This document shows positions 1 to 9,345 of a stretch of 36,468 bases of DNA, piece after piece. The stretch is from an uncultured Actinomycetes bacterium (lineage in GTDB: Bacteria > Actinomycetota > Actinomycetes > S36-B12 > UBA5976). The stretch lies in contig CAITJH010000064.1 of NCBI GenBank assembly GCA_903892635.1, positions 1-36,468 of the forward strand, written 5' to 3'. Position numbers and translations under genes: made by a program. Positions within the stretch are counted from its first letter, which is position 1; each line of letters opens with the position of its first letter. The notes under the pieces were generated by a model, which saw only the letters and a program-made list of their open reading frames with translations, searched no databases and was not told the DNA's origin.

Positions 1-78
1 GACCACGCGCAAATGACTGGCGTTGCAGCGTCCCACGTTATCTACGAGTTGCTCAGCGCAATGGCACCGAAGTCATAA
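1..78 (+). CDS. C-terminal end of a probable ureohydrolase (agmatinase/guanidino-hydrolase family), 5' truncated by the window
   Basis: An open frame runs from the first base to a TAA at 76-78 and gives 25 residues, including DHAQMTGVAASHVIYELL. This resembles the last helix of the arginase/agmatinase/ureohydrolase fold, which in agmatinases typically reads (Y)DHA-[EQ]-[IV]-T-x-x-A-A-x-x-x-x-YE-LL. The metal-binding motifs lie outside the window, so the substrate (agmatine, guanidinobutyrate, guanidine or another guanidino compound) cannot be read. The gene converges on the amidase with only 4 bp between the two stops. Because 25 residues are a small basis, the family call is an inference; another hydrolase is possible. 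Confidence 0.55.
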   Translation, partial: DHAQMTGVAASHVIYELLSAMAPKS

Positions 79-82
79 GTAA

Positions 83-1495
83 CTAATCCAAGAAGGAATC
101 GAACGGCTCATACCCTGGCGCAGTAAGTTGCCAGGGGTGAGTCGTTTCCCATTGCTGGGCAACGTCAATCAACAGTGAGTCGCTCAATCGCGGTCCAGTG
201 ATTTGCAATGAGCCTGGAAGTCCATTCGACATTCGTCCCCACGGCACTGAAATTGCTGGGAGTCCGACTACATTTTGCAACGCTGTTGAATACACTTCCG
301 GCGGCAGCGAGCCGGGCACACTTTCGTCACTTAGACGCCCATCGGCCAGCCAACCTATCTCGGCAACAGTCGGTGTTACTAGAAGCGATGGGCCTGTAAG
401 CAACTCATCCATAATTCGTACATAAGAGAATCTGCGCCGTCTGGCCTGAATGTAGTCGTCGATTCTGACGCTGAGACCCTGAGTCAGAAATTCTTGACTA
501 GATGCATGCAGTTCATCGAAGTGCTCTGCGATCCAAGCACGACCGAGTGAATTCACATGCTCGGCGGTTGCCACTGTGAACCAATCGACGTCGGGATCAT
601 CCGAACCAAAGAGAGTTCCCGGCTCAATCCAACTCACAGGAAGATTTAATAGATCGGCAAGTGCAGAAACTCCAGCCTCAAAGTGACCTTCTAACTCCGC
701 AGGAAGTCCTCCAAAATCTGACGTTCGATACGCAGCAAAGATTCGAGTTGGACGCTCTCGTGAAAAACTGGTCAAGTCACTTCGCAGAAATGCACCTGGA
801 TCTCCTGCAACAGGACCGGCAAGAATTTCCATCAACAGTCGAAGATCCGACACAGTTGTTGCGAATGGCCCATCGGTCGACATGTCGATCCAGTCCGGCG
901 TAGGCCAACGACCGATCACACCATTAGTTGGCTTAAGTCCAACCAACCCGCAAAACGCTGCCGGAATTCGCACTGATCCACCGCCATCAGTAGCTGTTGC
1001 GATCGGTACTAGCCCAGCGGCTATGGCCGCAGCGGATCCGCCACTGGAGCCACCAGGTGAGAGTTCAGTGTTCCAAGGGTTGCGAGTTATTCCGGTCGCT
1101 CGACTCGCGGTGTATCCCTCAAGAGCGAACTCGGGAAGTGTTGACTTGCCAACAACAATTGAGCCGGCAGCCTTCAATCGAGAAGTCACTACTCCATCGC
1201 CCGTAGCAACAGGAAGTCCTTCGAATGCCAAACTGCCCTTGCGAGTTGGTAACCCTGCAACATCTTCGAGGTCTTTGATTAAGTTGGGTACGCCAGCGAG
1301 TGGACCGGAAACTTCATGTCGATCAACAAGCGATGCCTGCTCCAAAGCTTCATCTGCGCATACCAACACGACTGACTGTAAATCACTATCAAGACGTTCA
1401 ATTCGCTCTAAAGCTTCACTAACGACACTAACTGCACTGACCTGTCCGCTTGCGACAGCTTGTGCAACTCGTTGAATCGGACCGACAGTCGCCAT
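83..1495 (-). CDS. Amidase signature family enzyme
   Basis: A 470-residue amidase-signature hydrolase, the usual size for the family, expected to cleave an amide or ureido-amide in the cytoplasm and release ammonia or an amine. The catalytic triad is visible: Lys74 in NLIKD, the cis-Ser at residue 150 in the SPGGSSGGS motif, and the nucleophile Ser174 in TDGGGSVRIPA. The 24-residue spacing between the two serines matches known family members. It is not GatA by context, because no gatB or gatC is adjacent. It is the last gene of a minus-strand operon (permease, SnoaL-like protein, amidase), and its ATG follows the upstream stop by 2 bp, so translation is probably coupled. The substrate is unknown; the permease and the neighbouring ureohydrolase end suggest a nitrogen-rich small molecule. 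Confidence 0.9.
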   Translation of the reverse strand: MATVGPIQRVAQAVASGQVSAVSVVSEALERIERLDSDLQSVVLVCADEALEQASLVDRHEVSGPLAGVPNLIKDLEDVAGLPTRKGSLAFEGLPVATGDGVVTSRLKAAGSIVVGKSTLPEFALEGYTASRATGITRNPWNTELSPGGSSGGSAAAIAAGLVPIATATDGGGSVRIPAAFCGLVGLKPTNGVIGRWPTPDWIDMSTDGPFATTVSDLRLLMEILAGPVAGDPGAFLRSDLTSFSRERPTRIFAAYRTSDFGGLPAELEGHFEAGVSALADLLNLPVSWIEPGTLFGSDDPDVDWFTVATAEHVNSLGRAWIAEHFDELHASSQEFLTQGLSVRIDDYIQARRRRFSYVRIMDELLTGPSLLVTPTVAEIGWLADGRLSDESVPGSLPPEVYSTALQNVVGLPAISVPWGRMSNGLPGSLQITGPRLSDSLLIDVAQQWETTHPWQLTAPGYEPFDSFLD

Positions 1496-1497
1496 TA

Positions 1498-1902
1498 CTA
1501 CGACGCGGTGTAGGTCGGGTCAACACTTAAGTGTTCGTGAACACCAAGCCACTGACCTGCAATCAACGAAAACACGATTGTTTCGCGCTCTCCCGTTTCA
1601 ATCGTTCCACCCTCGCCATCAGCAAGTTGGGTGCGCACTGTGTGAGTGAATACGGCAGTTTCAGAATTGAGCACATCAACACGACCATTGCTTGACTGGC
1701 AGCCAAGAACTTTAAATCCGTCGACTTCCCAAGCACGCCATTCTTTTTCATACTCAGAGCGACTGCCTAACAGCGCTGGCGCATTGTGAAAAAGAAAAGT
1801 TGCCGAAGGCGCAAATGATGCAAAATATTCTTCTGAATTATGAGAGCCGAAGGCTGCAACGACCGAAGCCGCTGCAGCCTTCACTTCTTGCTCGATACTC
1901 AT
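1498..1902 (-). CDS. SnoaL-like / NTF2-fold small protein (AtzH-like)
   Basis: A 134-residue protein of the NTF2/SnoaL-like alpha+beta barrel type. It has an N-terminal helix (EQEVKAAAASVVAAFGSHN), a YFASFAPSATFLFH strand region, and a C-terminal WLGVHEHLS. Such domains are small-molecule isomerases, hydrolases or non-catalytic ligand binders. An NTF2-fold partner next to an amidase recalls AtzH beside AtzE in cyanuric acid catabolism. That comparison is an inference from layout and fold, not a sequence match I could test. The gene sits between the permease (3-bp gap) and the amidase (2-bp gap), so the three are almost certainly cotranscribed and probably act on one substrate. No signal peptide is seen, so it should be cytoplasmic. 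Confidence 0.75.
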   Translation of the reverse strand: MSIEQEVKAAAASVVAAFGSHNSEEYFASFAPSATFLFHNAPALLGSRSEYEKEWRAWEVDGFKVLGCQSSNGRVDVLNSETAVFTHTVRTQLADGEGGTIETGERETIVFSLIAGQWLGVHEHLSVDPTYTAS

Positions 1903-1905
1903 TGT

Positions 1906-3345
1906 TTAGCGCGCTGATCCAGTGGCGCGCAATGTTGCTTCACTGGCTTCGATTGCTGAAGCTTCAGAAGTTACATCGAGCGAACGGGTCAATGCCCAGT
2001 AAACGAGTCCACCAACCAGCAGACCCAGCATCCACGAAATATCCACGCCGTTGAGCTTTGTTGCACCTGGGGATTCGTAGTACCCAATGACATAGATGAA
2101 AGGCAACTCAAATGCGATACCAACCGCATAAGCGATTAGGCCATTTTTGCCCCAGTTTCCGTAAATGCCCTTGGGGGTGAACAAATCAGTAATCGCATAC
2201 TTGCCGTGACGAACTGAATAGAAGTCAATCAAGTTAATTGCGGTCCAAGGAGCCAGCAAGTACAACATGATTGTTAACGCAGCGTAGAGCGCTGTAATGG
2301 CGTTATCAAGAACAAGCGCAAGTCCAAGTGTGACAACAGTCAGAAGAATAATCACAACGATGCGAAGGCGGCTGCCGGTGGATACCGGCTTGAACGAGTC
2401 AATTGCCGTAACGATAGACAACATACCGCTGTAAGCGCCCATACCCATTGTTGCAACAAGTGCCAGGACCGAGAGAATCGACAGAACGGTACCTAAGTTA
2501 CTGATGTATTGATTGCCTGCGTCATGCAAACCGACAAGCGCATCTGTTGCACCGAACTGGATTGCCAACCAAGCACCGAGTGGAATCAACCATGTTGGCG
2601 AACCTGCTGCACCCCAGAAAACTGAATTGATAACAGCGCGCGCTGGAGTTTCTTTTGGAAGGTAGCGCGTGTAATCCGATACGTACGGTGCATATGTGAT
2701 GTTGTACGACGCAACCGTGGCAAACATCGCAATGAATCCTGTGAAGTTGTATCCCAAAGGATCAGTCATCGGGGTTCCATGAACTTTGCCCGAAACAACA
2801 CCAATAGTGAGCAATAACCAGCATGGGACAGAGAGCCAGAACAGCACGATGAATACGCGGTGCACCCAATCGTGGCCGTAGATGGCAAGTAGTCCTGATG
2901 CAACTGACAAAACCACAGCGACAAGTGTCTTATTCCATCCGAAGATGCCGTTGATACCTAGCTTGATGAGCACTGTGTCGACAACAAGGAATCCCGCAAA
3001 AGTGAATGTAGTCGCGATCAAGGGAATAAGAACACCGCTATAACCGAACTGTGCTCGCGATTGAATCATCTGTGGCAAGCCAAGCTTTGGACCCTGAGCA
3101 GCGTGCGCTGCCATGAACAATGTTCCAAAAAGCATTCCAGCAACAGTTGCGATAAACGTCCACAATAAATTCAGTCCAAAAACGGGACCAAGTAGACCAA
3201 TCGCCAAGGTGAAAGTCTGGAAGTTACCAAGGAACCAAAATGGTCCTTGTCGCCATACTTTTCCGTGACGTTCAGATTCTGGAACATAATCGATGTGACG
3301 ACTTTCTATAGCCGACAATGATGTTTCATTCGATGGTGCTGACAC
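1906..3345 (-). CDS. NCS1-family permease (nucleobase/hydantoin/allantoin type)
   Basis: A 479-residue integral membrane protein with about twelve hydrophobic segments, the usual NCS1 size and topology. The family stretch between TM2 and TM3 reads QGPKLGLPQMIQSRAQFG, and YAPYVSDYTRYLP near residue 220 is also typical of cytosine/purine/uracil/thiamine/allantoin permeases. NCS1 carriers are Na+- or H+-coupled importers of nitrogen-rich rings and ureides. The start is a GTG preceded by GGAG at a 7-nt spacing. It is the first gene of the permease/SnoaL/amidase operon, with about 190 bp of non-coding DNA upstream where the promoter should lie. I could not single out a convincing -10/-35 pair. Substrate specificity cannot be assigned by eye. 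Confidence 0.92.
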   Translation of the reverse strand: MSAPSNETSLSAIESRHIDYVPESERHGKVWRQGPFWFLGNFQTFTLAIGLLGPVFGLNLLWTFIATVAGMLFGTLFMAAHAAQGPKLGLPQMIQSRAQFGYSGVLIPLIATTFTFAGFLVVDTVLIKLGINGIFGWNKTLVAVVLSVASGLLAIYGHDWVHRVFIVLFWLSVPCWLLLTIGVVSGKVHGTPMTDPLGYNFTGFIAMFATVASYNITYAPYVSDYTRYLPKETPARAVINSVFWGAAGSPTWLIPLGAWLAIQFGATDALVGLHDAGNQYISNLGTVLSILSVLALVATMGMGAYSGMLSIVTAIDSFKPVSTGSRLRIVVIILLTVVTLGLALVLDNAITALYAALTIMLYLLAPWTAINLIDFYSVRHGKYAITDLFTPKGIYGNWGKNGLIAYAVGIAFELPFIYVIGYYESPGATKLNGVDISWMLGLLVGGLVYWALTRSLDVTSEASAIEASEATLRATGSAR

Positions 3346-3535
3346 AGCAATACTCCAATAGTTAGCCGTAAATGGAACCTTGCCGAAACACTACCCGAAT
3401 GTCCGAATTTTGCAGTGGCAAACTCAAGGACACGCAGAAGCGATTCTCTAGGTATTCCCTGCTCAGTAGCGACTTCACTTCGAAATGGTGGATTTTTCTC
3501 CCACGTGAATCGCGAGGCTACCGTGAACTTAATAG
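3346..3535. other. Intergenic region between ftsY 3' end and the NCS1 permease
   Basis: This 190-bp stretch holds the 5' region of the permease operon (minus strand) and the 3' end of the ftsY transcript. I see no ORF or RNA gene. A weak GTGG/CCAC stem-loop near 3487-3504 could be a poor terminator for ftsY. Confidence 0.4.
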
Positions 3536-4705
3536 TTAATTAATGAGTCCATCGACAAAGGCAATCGGATCGAATACGGCGAGATCATCAGGACCTTCAC
3601 CAAGCCCAACGAGCTTGACTGGGACGCCAAGCTCTTGTTGAACCGCAACAACGATTCCGCCTTTTGCAGTGCCATCGAGTTTTGTCAGAACGATGCCCGT
3701 GACGGGAACAACCTCACTGAATACTCGTGCTTGAGTCAGACCGTTCTGTCCCGTCGTTGCATCAATAACAAGCAGCACTTCGTCTACTGTTGCTGCTTTG
3801 GATGCCACTCGATAAACCTTTCCGAGTTCATCCATCAAACCTTGCTTAGTGTGAAGTCGGCCAGCGGTATCAATCAACACAACATCGACCTCACCGTCGA
3901 CGCCTGCGTTAACTGCATCGAACGCAACAGATGCTGGGTCGCCTCCTTCGGGACCACTAACAACTATTGCGCCTACACGTTCGCCCCACGTTTGCAATTG
4001 GTGAGTTGCGGCTGCGCGGAAAGTGTCGGCTGCGCCCAAAAGAACTTCTTTATCTTGGGCAACAAGCAGTCGCGCAAGTTTGCCGGTAGTCGTTGTTTTT
4101 CCAGTGCCATTCACCCCGACCGTCAACACAACAGCTGGGCGATCTTCATGACGTGTTGTGGCTAATTCCCGCGAGAAACCACCATCGATGAGGCGAACTA
4201 GATGGTCGCGAACTACGGACTTGATGTCTTCGTTGGGGCCGGCTTTTCGAAGTGCCTGCTTGAGTTCATCTACGATCTGGGTTGCAGCGCGCGCACCAAG
4301 GTCAGCGATGATGAGAGTGTCTTCAAGTTCTTCCCATGCGACATCGTTGTCGACACCACTTGAGAACACTTGTCTAAATGCTAGAGAAATACTCGACTGA
4401 GACTTGCCAAAACGATCTCGCAATCGTGAGGAACGCTCAACCACACTCTCCGGTGATTCTGTCGATAGTGGCCGCTCGATAGCCGATTCCGGCGCTGGAC
4501 GCACTTCAGATTCAACGATGTGTGAATCAAACTTGTTCGAAGCAAGTGAAGCGTCGTCCTGGTTCGATGACTGAGACTTACCAATTTGTCGGATCGAAGA
4601 ATAAGTTGAATCCTTCTGAGTGCCGCCACGCTTACCAATTACGACAGCGATTCCACCGATGGCAAGAATGCCAACGGCAACTTCACCGATAAATGCCGCG
4701 CTCAT
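3536..4705 (-). CDS. ftsY: Signal recognition particle receptor FtsY
   Basis: A 389-residue SRP-receptor GTPase. It docks the SRP-ribosome-nascent chain complex at the membrane for co-translational insertion. Residues 4-23 form a hydrophobic segment followed by KRGG, as in actinobacterial FtsY proteins, which carry an N-terminal membrane anchor. Residues 30-100 are a polar, acidic, low-complexity linker. The NG domain follows: GVNGTGKTTTTGK (G1, about 197-209), DTAGRLH (G3, about 279-285) and TKLDGTAKGG (G4/G5 region, about 340-350). It lies 6 bp downstream of smc on the same strand and is the last gene of the smc-side transcription unit. This smc-ftsY order is usual in actinobacteria. Confidence 0.97.
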   Translation of the reverse strand: MSAAFIGEVAVGILAIGGIAVVIGKRGGTQKDSTYSSIRQIGKSQSSNQDDASLASNKFDSHIVESEVRPAPESAIERPLSTESPESVVERSSRLRDRFGKSQSSISLAFRQVFSSGVDNDVAWEELEDTLIIADLGARAATQIVDELKQALRKAGPNEDIKSVVRDHLVRLIDGGFSRELATTRHEDRPAVVLTVGVNGTGKTTTTGKLARLLVAQDKEVLLGAADTFRAAATHQLQTWGERVGAIVVSGPEGGDPASVAFDAVNAGVDGEVDVVLIDTAGRLHTKQGLMDELGKVYRVASKAATVDEVLLVIDATTGQNGLTQARVFSEVVPVTGIVLTKLDGTAKGGIVVAVQQELGVPVKLVGLGEGPDDLAVFDPIAFVDGLIN

Positions 4706-4711
4706 GAGTTG

Positions 4712-7700
4712 TTAGTTATTCGCCATTGCAGCATCGGCTGCTTGTTCAGGCGTTTCACGTCCGGCTCGATCTTCGACGGTGATCCGCTGACTTATTACCT
4801 GAGTTACACCATCGCCACGCATCGATACGCCGTACAGTGCATCGGCGATCTCCATTGTTCGCTTTTGGTGCGTGATGATGATCAGCTGTGAACCTTGGCG
4901 CAGTTCGGCCAAGATTTCAAGCAAACGACCGAGGTTGACATCATCAAGCGCGGCTTCAACTTCGTCAAGGATGTAGAACGGACTTGGACGCGCCTTGAAT
5001 AGAGCAACAAGGAACGCTACGGCCGTTAATGACTGCTCGCCACCCGAGAGCAGCGACAAGCGCTTGTACGTTTTGCCCGGTGGGCGCGCTTCGATTTCAA
5101 CGCCTGAATTCAGCAAGTCGTTAGGATCTGTGAGCACCATGCGTGCTTCACCGCCTGGGAACAAGCGTGAGAATCCACTTTGGAATTCGCGATGGGTATC
5201 TTCGAATGCTTCGGCAAATACTTGTTGAACTCGATGATCGACATCTCGAATAACAGTCAGCAAGTCAACTCGTGACTTACGCAAATCTTCAAGTTGTTCA
5301 CCAAGGAACTTGTGACGTTCTTCGAGTGCCGAGAACTCTTCCAATGCCAATGGGTTGACTTTGCCCAAAAGTGCCAGCGAACGTTCTGCTGCAGCCAGTC
5401 GGGTTTCTTGCTGCGCTCGCACAAACGGGTACGGTTCTGGTTCGGGAGCATTGGGATCGATGTCGTCGCCAGGTGCTGCCGGAGAAGGTGGCACCAGCAC
5501 GTCAGGACCGTATTCTTCAAGCAATGCGGCTGGGTCAACACCGAAGTCTTCAAGCGCCTTGTTCTCAAGCGCTTCGATCCGCAAACGCTGTTCAGCTCGA
5601 GCAACCTCGTCGCGATGCACACTATCGGTCAATACTTCGAGTTCGCTGGAGAGTTCGCGCATGCGATCGCGAATCGACTTCACTTCAGTTTCTTGACTGC
5701 GACGAGCTGTTACCGCTTCATCCCGTCGGAACTGAGCCAAATTGATCGACTGAGTCAACAATTCGATTGCAGTTTCAGAGGCCGCGACAACTGCACGAGC
5801 AATCTGAGCCTCTCGCAAACGTCGTTCGCGAATTTCTAGTGCACGAGCTCGTGCCGTGCGTTCAAGGTTTGCTGCATGTTCGAGCTGCTCGGCTTGCGCA
5901 GTTAACGCGCGCGCACGTTCTTCGCCAGTGCGAACGAGGAGTCGCTGATCCAATTCACTTTGGCGAATTGTCTCGACACTGATGAGCAGAGCATTTCGTT
6001 GCTCTTCGTCAAGATCGATATCTTCAACAGACTCGTTCTCGGCGGCAGTTTGTCTCGCCTGCAATTCTTGTACGTTGCGAAGGTCATCTTCACGCGCTTT
6101 TGTAGCCGCTGCAATCGAGGTCTCTAAAGTTTCGGCGTCATTCTTGGCATTACGTACTACGGCCTGCAATGCACCGAGCTGCTCAGCAACAGCAGCCATA
6201 CCTGCATCAGATTCATGCAAGCGCTCGAGAGCATGAGCGACCTTGATTTCAGCATCTGCAAATGACTGAGTTGCTGCGGCAAGTGCGAAACGTGCACGAT
6301 CAAGACGATGCACAGATGCTTCAAGTTTTGCCTGCGTTTCATCGAATGCGGCTTGGATTTCGATGAGGCTGTTGCTGGTGTTGGAACCACCCTGCACAAA
6401 GCCTGTTCCAAGCACATCACCATCACGAGTCACTGCACGCAACTGTGAACTACTAGCGACGATTTGTTGTGCTTGATCCATTGACTCAGCTACGACAACA
6501 CGGTTGAGGATGCCGCGCAGACTGGTGCGAAGTGCATCGTCACACGAAATTAAATCGATTGCATAACGCTGACTAAATGGCAAAGTTGGCCATGGCGAAT
6601 TGTCCGCTTGCTCTTGCCCAACAACGACCAATGCTGCGCGACCAGCTTCATCACGGCGCAACATCCGGACTGCGTTGTGAGCAGCTTCAGGTGAAGCAAC
6701 CGCGACTGCATCGGCAGCTGCACCAAGAGCTGCAGCAATCGCTGTTTCGTAGCCAGCTTCGATTTGCATAAGTGCTGCGACAGAACCAAGAATTCCCGAC
6801 ATTGAATTAGTAGCTGCAAGTACTGCAGCGCCACCATCACGTCGAGCCATGCCCTGCTCAAGAGCTTCGAGTCGTGCAACTAGTCCGATTCGATCTCGCT
6901 CAGAGTCATTTTCTTCGTTCTTTGCAGCGGCAATGCTTTCTTCAGCTGCATGTAATTCGGAGAGCGCACGTTCATAGGCAGCATCAAGGCCTTCTTCGCC
7001 TTCTGCCAAGCCTGCAACTGAACCTTCGAGTACTGCGAAATCAGCCATTGCTCGTTCTTCGCGAGCGCGCGCATCAACAAGCGATTCCTGCAAACGTGCA
7101 ATTTCAGATTCTCGAACCTCAACGCGCGACATAGCGGCATTTACTTGACCAGCAAGCCGAGCTAAACCTTCACGACGATCGGCAACCGCACGTGTTGCAT
7201 TTGCTAAACGTAATTCCTCGGCAGCCAGTGAGGCCTCGGCGGCCACACGCTCGTTGATCAAAGTTGCGAGTACTGCGCGATCTTGTTCGTTCTTTGATTG
7301 CAACTGTGATTCTTGGCCACGTAATTCGCGGGCTTCACGATCAATTTCTTCCGGATCGCGACCTCGCTGAGTTTCTTCGTCTTCGACTTCACCCATGCGA
7401 ACTCGTTCACGCGCAAGCGCCAAGGTTGAACGCATGCGCTCTTGCAACGATCCAAGTTCGTAGAACGTGTTATTTGCAGCGTCGACTGCTGGCGCCGAAG
7501 CGGCAATTTGAACTTCGAGGGCCGCTTCGCGAGCCTGCACTGCAGCCAGGTCGGCTTCGACTTTTGCACGACGCTCTCGAATTGCAGTTTCATCCGCAAT
7601 TTCAGCTTCGAGAGCAACCCGCATTGTCGCTAGATCATCGGCAAGAATACGAAGTCGCGCATCACGCACATCAGACTGAATAACGTTGGCGCGACGAGCT

Positions 7701-8332
7701 ACCTCAGCTTGGCGACCAAGTGGCTTTAGTTGACGACGCAATTCATTCGTAAGGTCCTCAAGGCGATTGAGGTTGACTTCCATTGCTTCAAGTTTGCGAA
7801 CCGCTTTTTCTTTACGCTTGCGATGCTTGAGAACTCCCGCAGCTTCTTCGATGTAATGACGACGAGTTTCGGGAGTCGCAAGAAGAACTTCGCGAAGTTG
7901 GTTCTGGCCGACGATTACGTGCATCTCGCGACCGATGCCCGAGTCGCTCAGCAGTTCTTGAATATCGAGAAGGCGTGATGGAGTTCCATTAATTGCGTAT
8001 TCCGAGCCGCCATTACGGAACATCGTTCGCGAAATTGTCACTTCGGCGTAGTCAATTGGCAAGGCGCCATCAGAATTATCGATTGTAAGCAGCACTTCTG
8101 CACGACCAAGCGGAGCGCGTCCCGAAGATCCAGAGAAGATAACGTCTTCCATCTTGCCGCCACGAAGACTCTTGGCGCCTTGTTCACCCATTACCCATGC
8201 AATTGCATCGATAACGTTTGATTTACCGGAACCATTTGGTCCAACAACAGCTGTAATGCCCTGTTCGAAATTAAGGGTCGTGGACGACGCAAACGACTTA
8301 AAGCCGCGGATCGTCAAACTCTTGAGGTACAC
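4712..8332 (-). CDS. smc: Chromosome condensation ATPase SMC
   Basis: A 1206-residue SMC protein, close to the usual 1150-1200. The N-terminal head contains Walker A GPNGSGKSNVIDAI (about 31-44). Two long coiled-coil arms rich in Ala, Glu and Arg flank a hinge at about 500-650, which shows small-residue, Gly-rich segments (SGILGSVAAL and GTGFVQGGS). The C-terminal head carries the ABC signature LLSGGEQSLTAVAF and Walker B PFYILDEVEAALDD. It forms the condensin core with ScpA and ScpB, which are not in this window. The start is GTG (8330-8332), fixed by the MYLKSLTIRGFKSF family N-terminus. A 128-bp gap separates it from mutM, so it may have its own promoter. Confidence 0.97.
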   Translation of the reverse strand: MYLKSLTIRGFKSFASSTTLNFEQGITAVVGPNGSGKSNVIDAIAWVMGEQGAKSLRGGKMEDVIFSGSSGRAPLGRAEVLLTIDNSDGALPIDYAEVTISRTMFRNGGSEYAINGTPSRLLDIQELLSDSGIGREMHVIVGQNQLREVLLATPETRRHYIEEAAGVLKHRKRKEKAVRKLEAMEVNLNRLEDLTNELRRQLKPLGRQAEVARRANVIQSDVRDARLRILADDLATMRVALEAEIADETAIRERRAKVEADLAAVQAREAALEVQIAASAPAVDAANNTFYELGSLQERMRSTLALARERVRMGEVEDEETQRGRDPEEIDREARELRGQESQLQSKNEQDRAVLATLINERVAAEASLAAEELRLANATRAVADRREGLARLAGQVNAAMSRVEVRESEIARLQESLVDARAREERAMADFAVLEGSVAGLAEGEEGLDAAYERALSELHAAEESIAAAKNEENDSERDRIGLVARLEALEQGMARRDGGAAVLAATNSMSGILGSVAALMQIEAGYETAIAAALGAAADAVAVASPEAAHNAVRMLRRDEAGRAALVVVGQEQADNSPWPTLPFSQRYAIDLISCDDALRTSLRGILNRVVVAESMDQAQQIVASSSQLRAVTRDGDVLGTGFVQGGSNTSNSLIEIQAAFDETQAKLEASVHRLDRARFALAAATQSFADAEIKVAHALERLHESDAGMAAVAEQLGALQAVVRNAKNDAETLETSIAAATKAREDDLRNVQELQARQTAAENESVEDIDLDEEQRNALLISVETIRQSELDQRLLVRTGEERARALTAQAEQLEHAANLERTARARALEIRERRLREAQIARAVVAASETAIELLTQSINLAQFRRDEAVTARRSQETEVKSIRDRMRELSSELEVLTDSVHRDEVARAEQRLRIEALENKALEDFGVDPAALLEEYGPDVLVPPSPAAPGDDIDPNAPEPEPYPFVRAQQETRLAAAERSLALLGKVNPLALEEFSALEERHKFLGEQLEDLRKSRVDLLTVIRDVDHRVQQVFAEAFEDTHREFQSGFSRLFPGGEARMVLTDPNDLLNSGVEIEARPPGKTYKRLSLLSGGEQSLTAVAFLVALFKARPSPFYILDEVEAALDDVNLGRLLEILAELRQGSQLIIITHQKRTMEIADALYGVSMRGDGVTQVISQRITVEDRAGRETPEQAADAAMANN

Positions 8333-8460
8333 GCCATTCTTTCGTCTAGCAGGTGTGGATCAGCGGGGAATTCTGATGCCTGTAAGGCACTGTCAGTCTA
8401 CCTTTTGCCCATTTCCAATTCACACCCGGTCTAGAACTCGCGTGGGAGTCCGCTGGAGCG

Positions 8461-9333
8461 CTAATCCAACTGGATTCCCCGTGGTTTGGGTTGGCATCGA
8501 GGGCAACGAAATGACGAACGGTTGGCAAAGGATTCCCTCACCATGATCGAACCGCATCGGTCACAGGGTTCACCTTCTCGGCCATAGGCGTTGAGGTCTC
8601 GTGAAAAATAGCCACTTTCGCCATTGACATTGACATACAAGGAATCAAACGATGTCCCGCCTTGGGCCAGCGCCTCACTCATCACATCGATGGAGTTTCT
8701 CAGTAACGTTTCCGCTTGCACCTTCGTTACTCGCGATGTTGGCAGCGCCCAGTGAATCTCGCTTCGCCAGAGAGTTTCGTCGGCATAGATGTTGCCAATG
8801 CCACTGATCAAATTCTGATCTAAAAGCGCTCGCTTCACTTGCGTATTCTTCGCCCGAATTCCATCGACGAAAGTTCGAGGATCAAATAGCGGATCAAGAG
8901 GATCGCGAGCAATGTGCAAAACGCTGACTGGAATTCGCTGCCCATGTTCAACTTCAACTAACTCTTCGATGGCCATACCACCAAAAGTTCGCTGATCAAC
9001 AAAGTGCATTGCTCGGCCACCGTCTTGGAAAGTGACGCGAATGCGCAAGTGTTTTTCTCGTTCGGCTTCTGGCTCTTGAACTAGTACCTGCCCGCTCATA
9101 CCAAGGTGCGTCACGACAGCATGGTCGTCGTCCAACGCAAACCACATGAACTTTCCGCGGCGGCTAACTGCATTGATCGTTCTGCCCGACAACCGACGGC
9201 AAAAATCCTTACCGCCAGCCAGATGATTTCGAACTGCACGCGAATGCAGTACTTCAACTGATTCAATCTGACGGTGAGTCACCCATTGATCAAGTCCGCG
9301 TCGAACTACTTCAACTTCAGGTAACTCGGGCAT
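8461..9333 (-). CDS. mutM: Formamidopyrimidine-DNA glycosylase MutM
   Basis: A 290-residue bifunctional DNA glycosylase/AP lyase that removes 8-oxoguanine and FaPy lesions. The catalytic N-terminus [14 protein letters not shown] is intact: Pro2 is the Schiff-base nucleophile and Glu3 the acid. A conserved Lys sits in SRRGKFMWF, and [15 protein letters not shown] is the helix-two-turn-helix. The C-terminal zinc finger is complete (CDRCG...CPRC, about 16 residues between the pairs), and the finger Arg is in NRSSFRC. It lies 12 bp downstream of rnc, so cotranscription is likely. Pairing rnc with mutM is typical of actinobacteria and many Firmicutes. Confidence 0.97.
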   Translation of the reverse strand: MPELPEVEVVRRGLDQWVTHRQIESVEVLHSRAVRNHLAGGKDFCRRLSGRTINAVSRRGKFMWFALDDDHAVVTHLGMSGQVLVQEPEAEREKHLRIRVTFQDGGRAMHFVDQRTFGGMAIEELVEVEHGQRIPVSVLHIARDPLDPLFDPRTFVDGIRAKNTQVKRALLDQNLISGIGNIYADETLWRSEIHWALPTSRVTKVQAETLLRNSIDVMSEALAQGGTSFDSLYVNVNGESGYFSRDLNAYGREGEPCDRCGSIMVRESFANRSSFRCPRCQPKPRGIQLD

Positions 9334-9345
9334 AGAACAAGTCTG

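Noticed and set aside
882-1475. 197-residue plus-strand ORF
   Set aside because: It lies entirely antisense to the amidase, whose catalytic motifs are intact. The translation has no recognisable domain and looks like codon-shadow composition.
3635-4165. 176-residue plus-strand ORF rich in Cys, Asn and His
   Set aside because: It is antisense to the FtsY GTPase domain, and the composition is that of a reverse-frame shadow.
5294-5839. 181-residue plus-strand ORF
   Set aside because: It is antisense to the smc coiled-coil region. Several similar shadow ORFs occur along smc because the repeated Glu/Ala/Arg codons keep other frames open.
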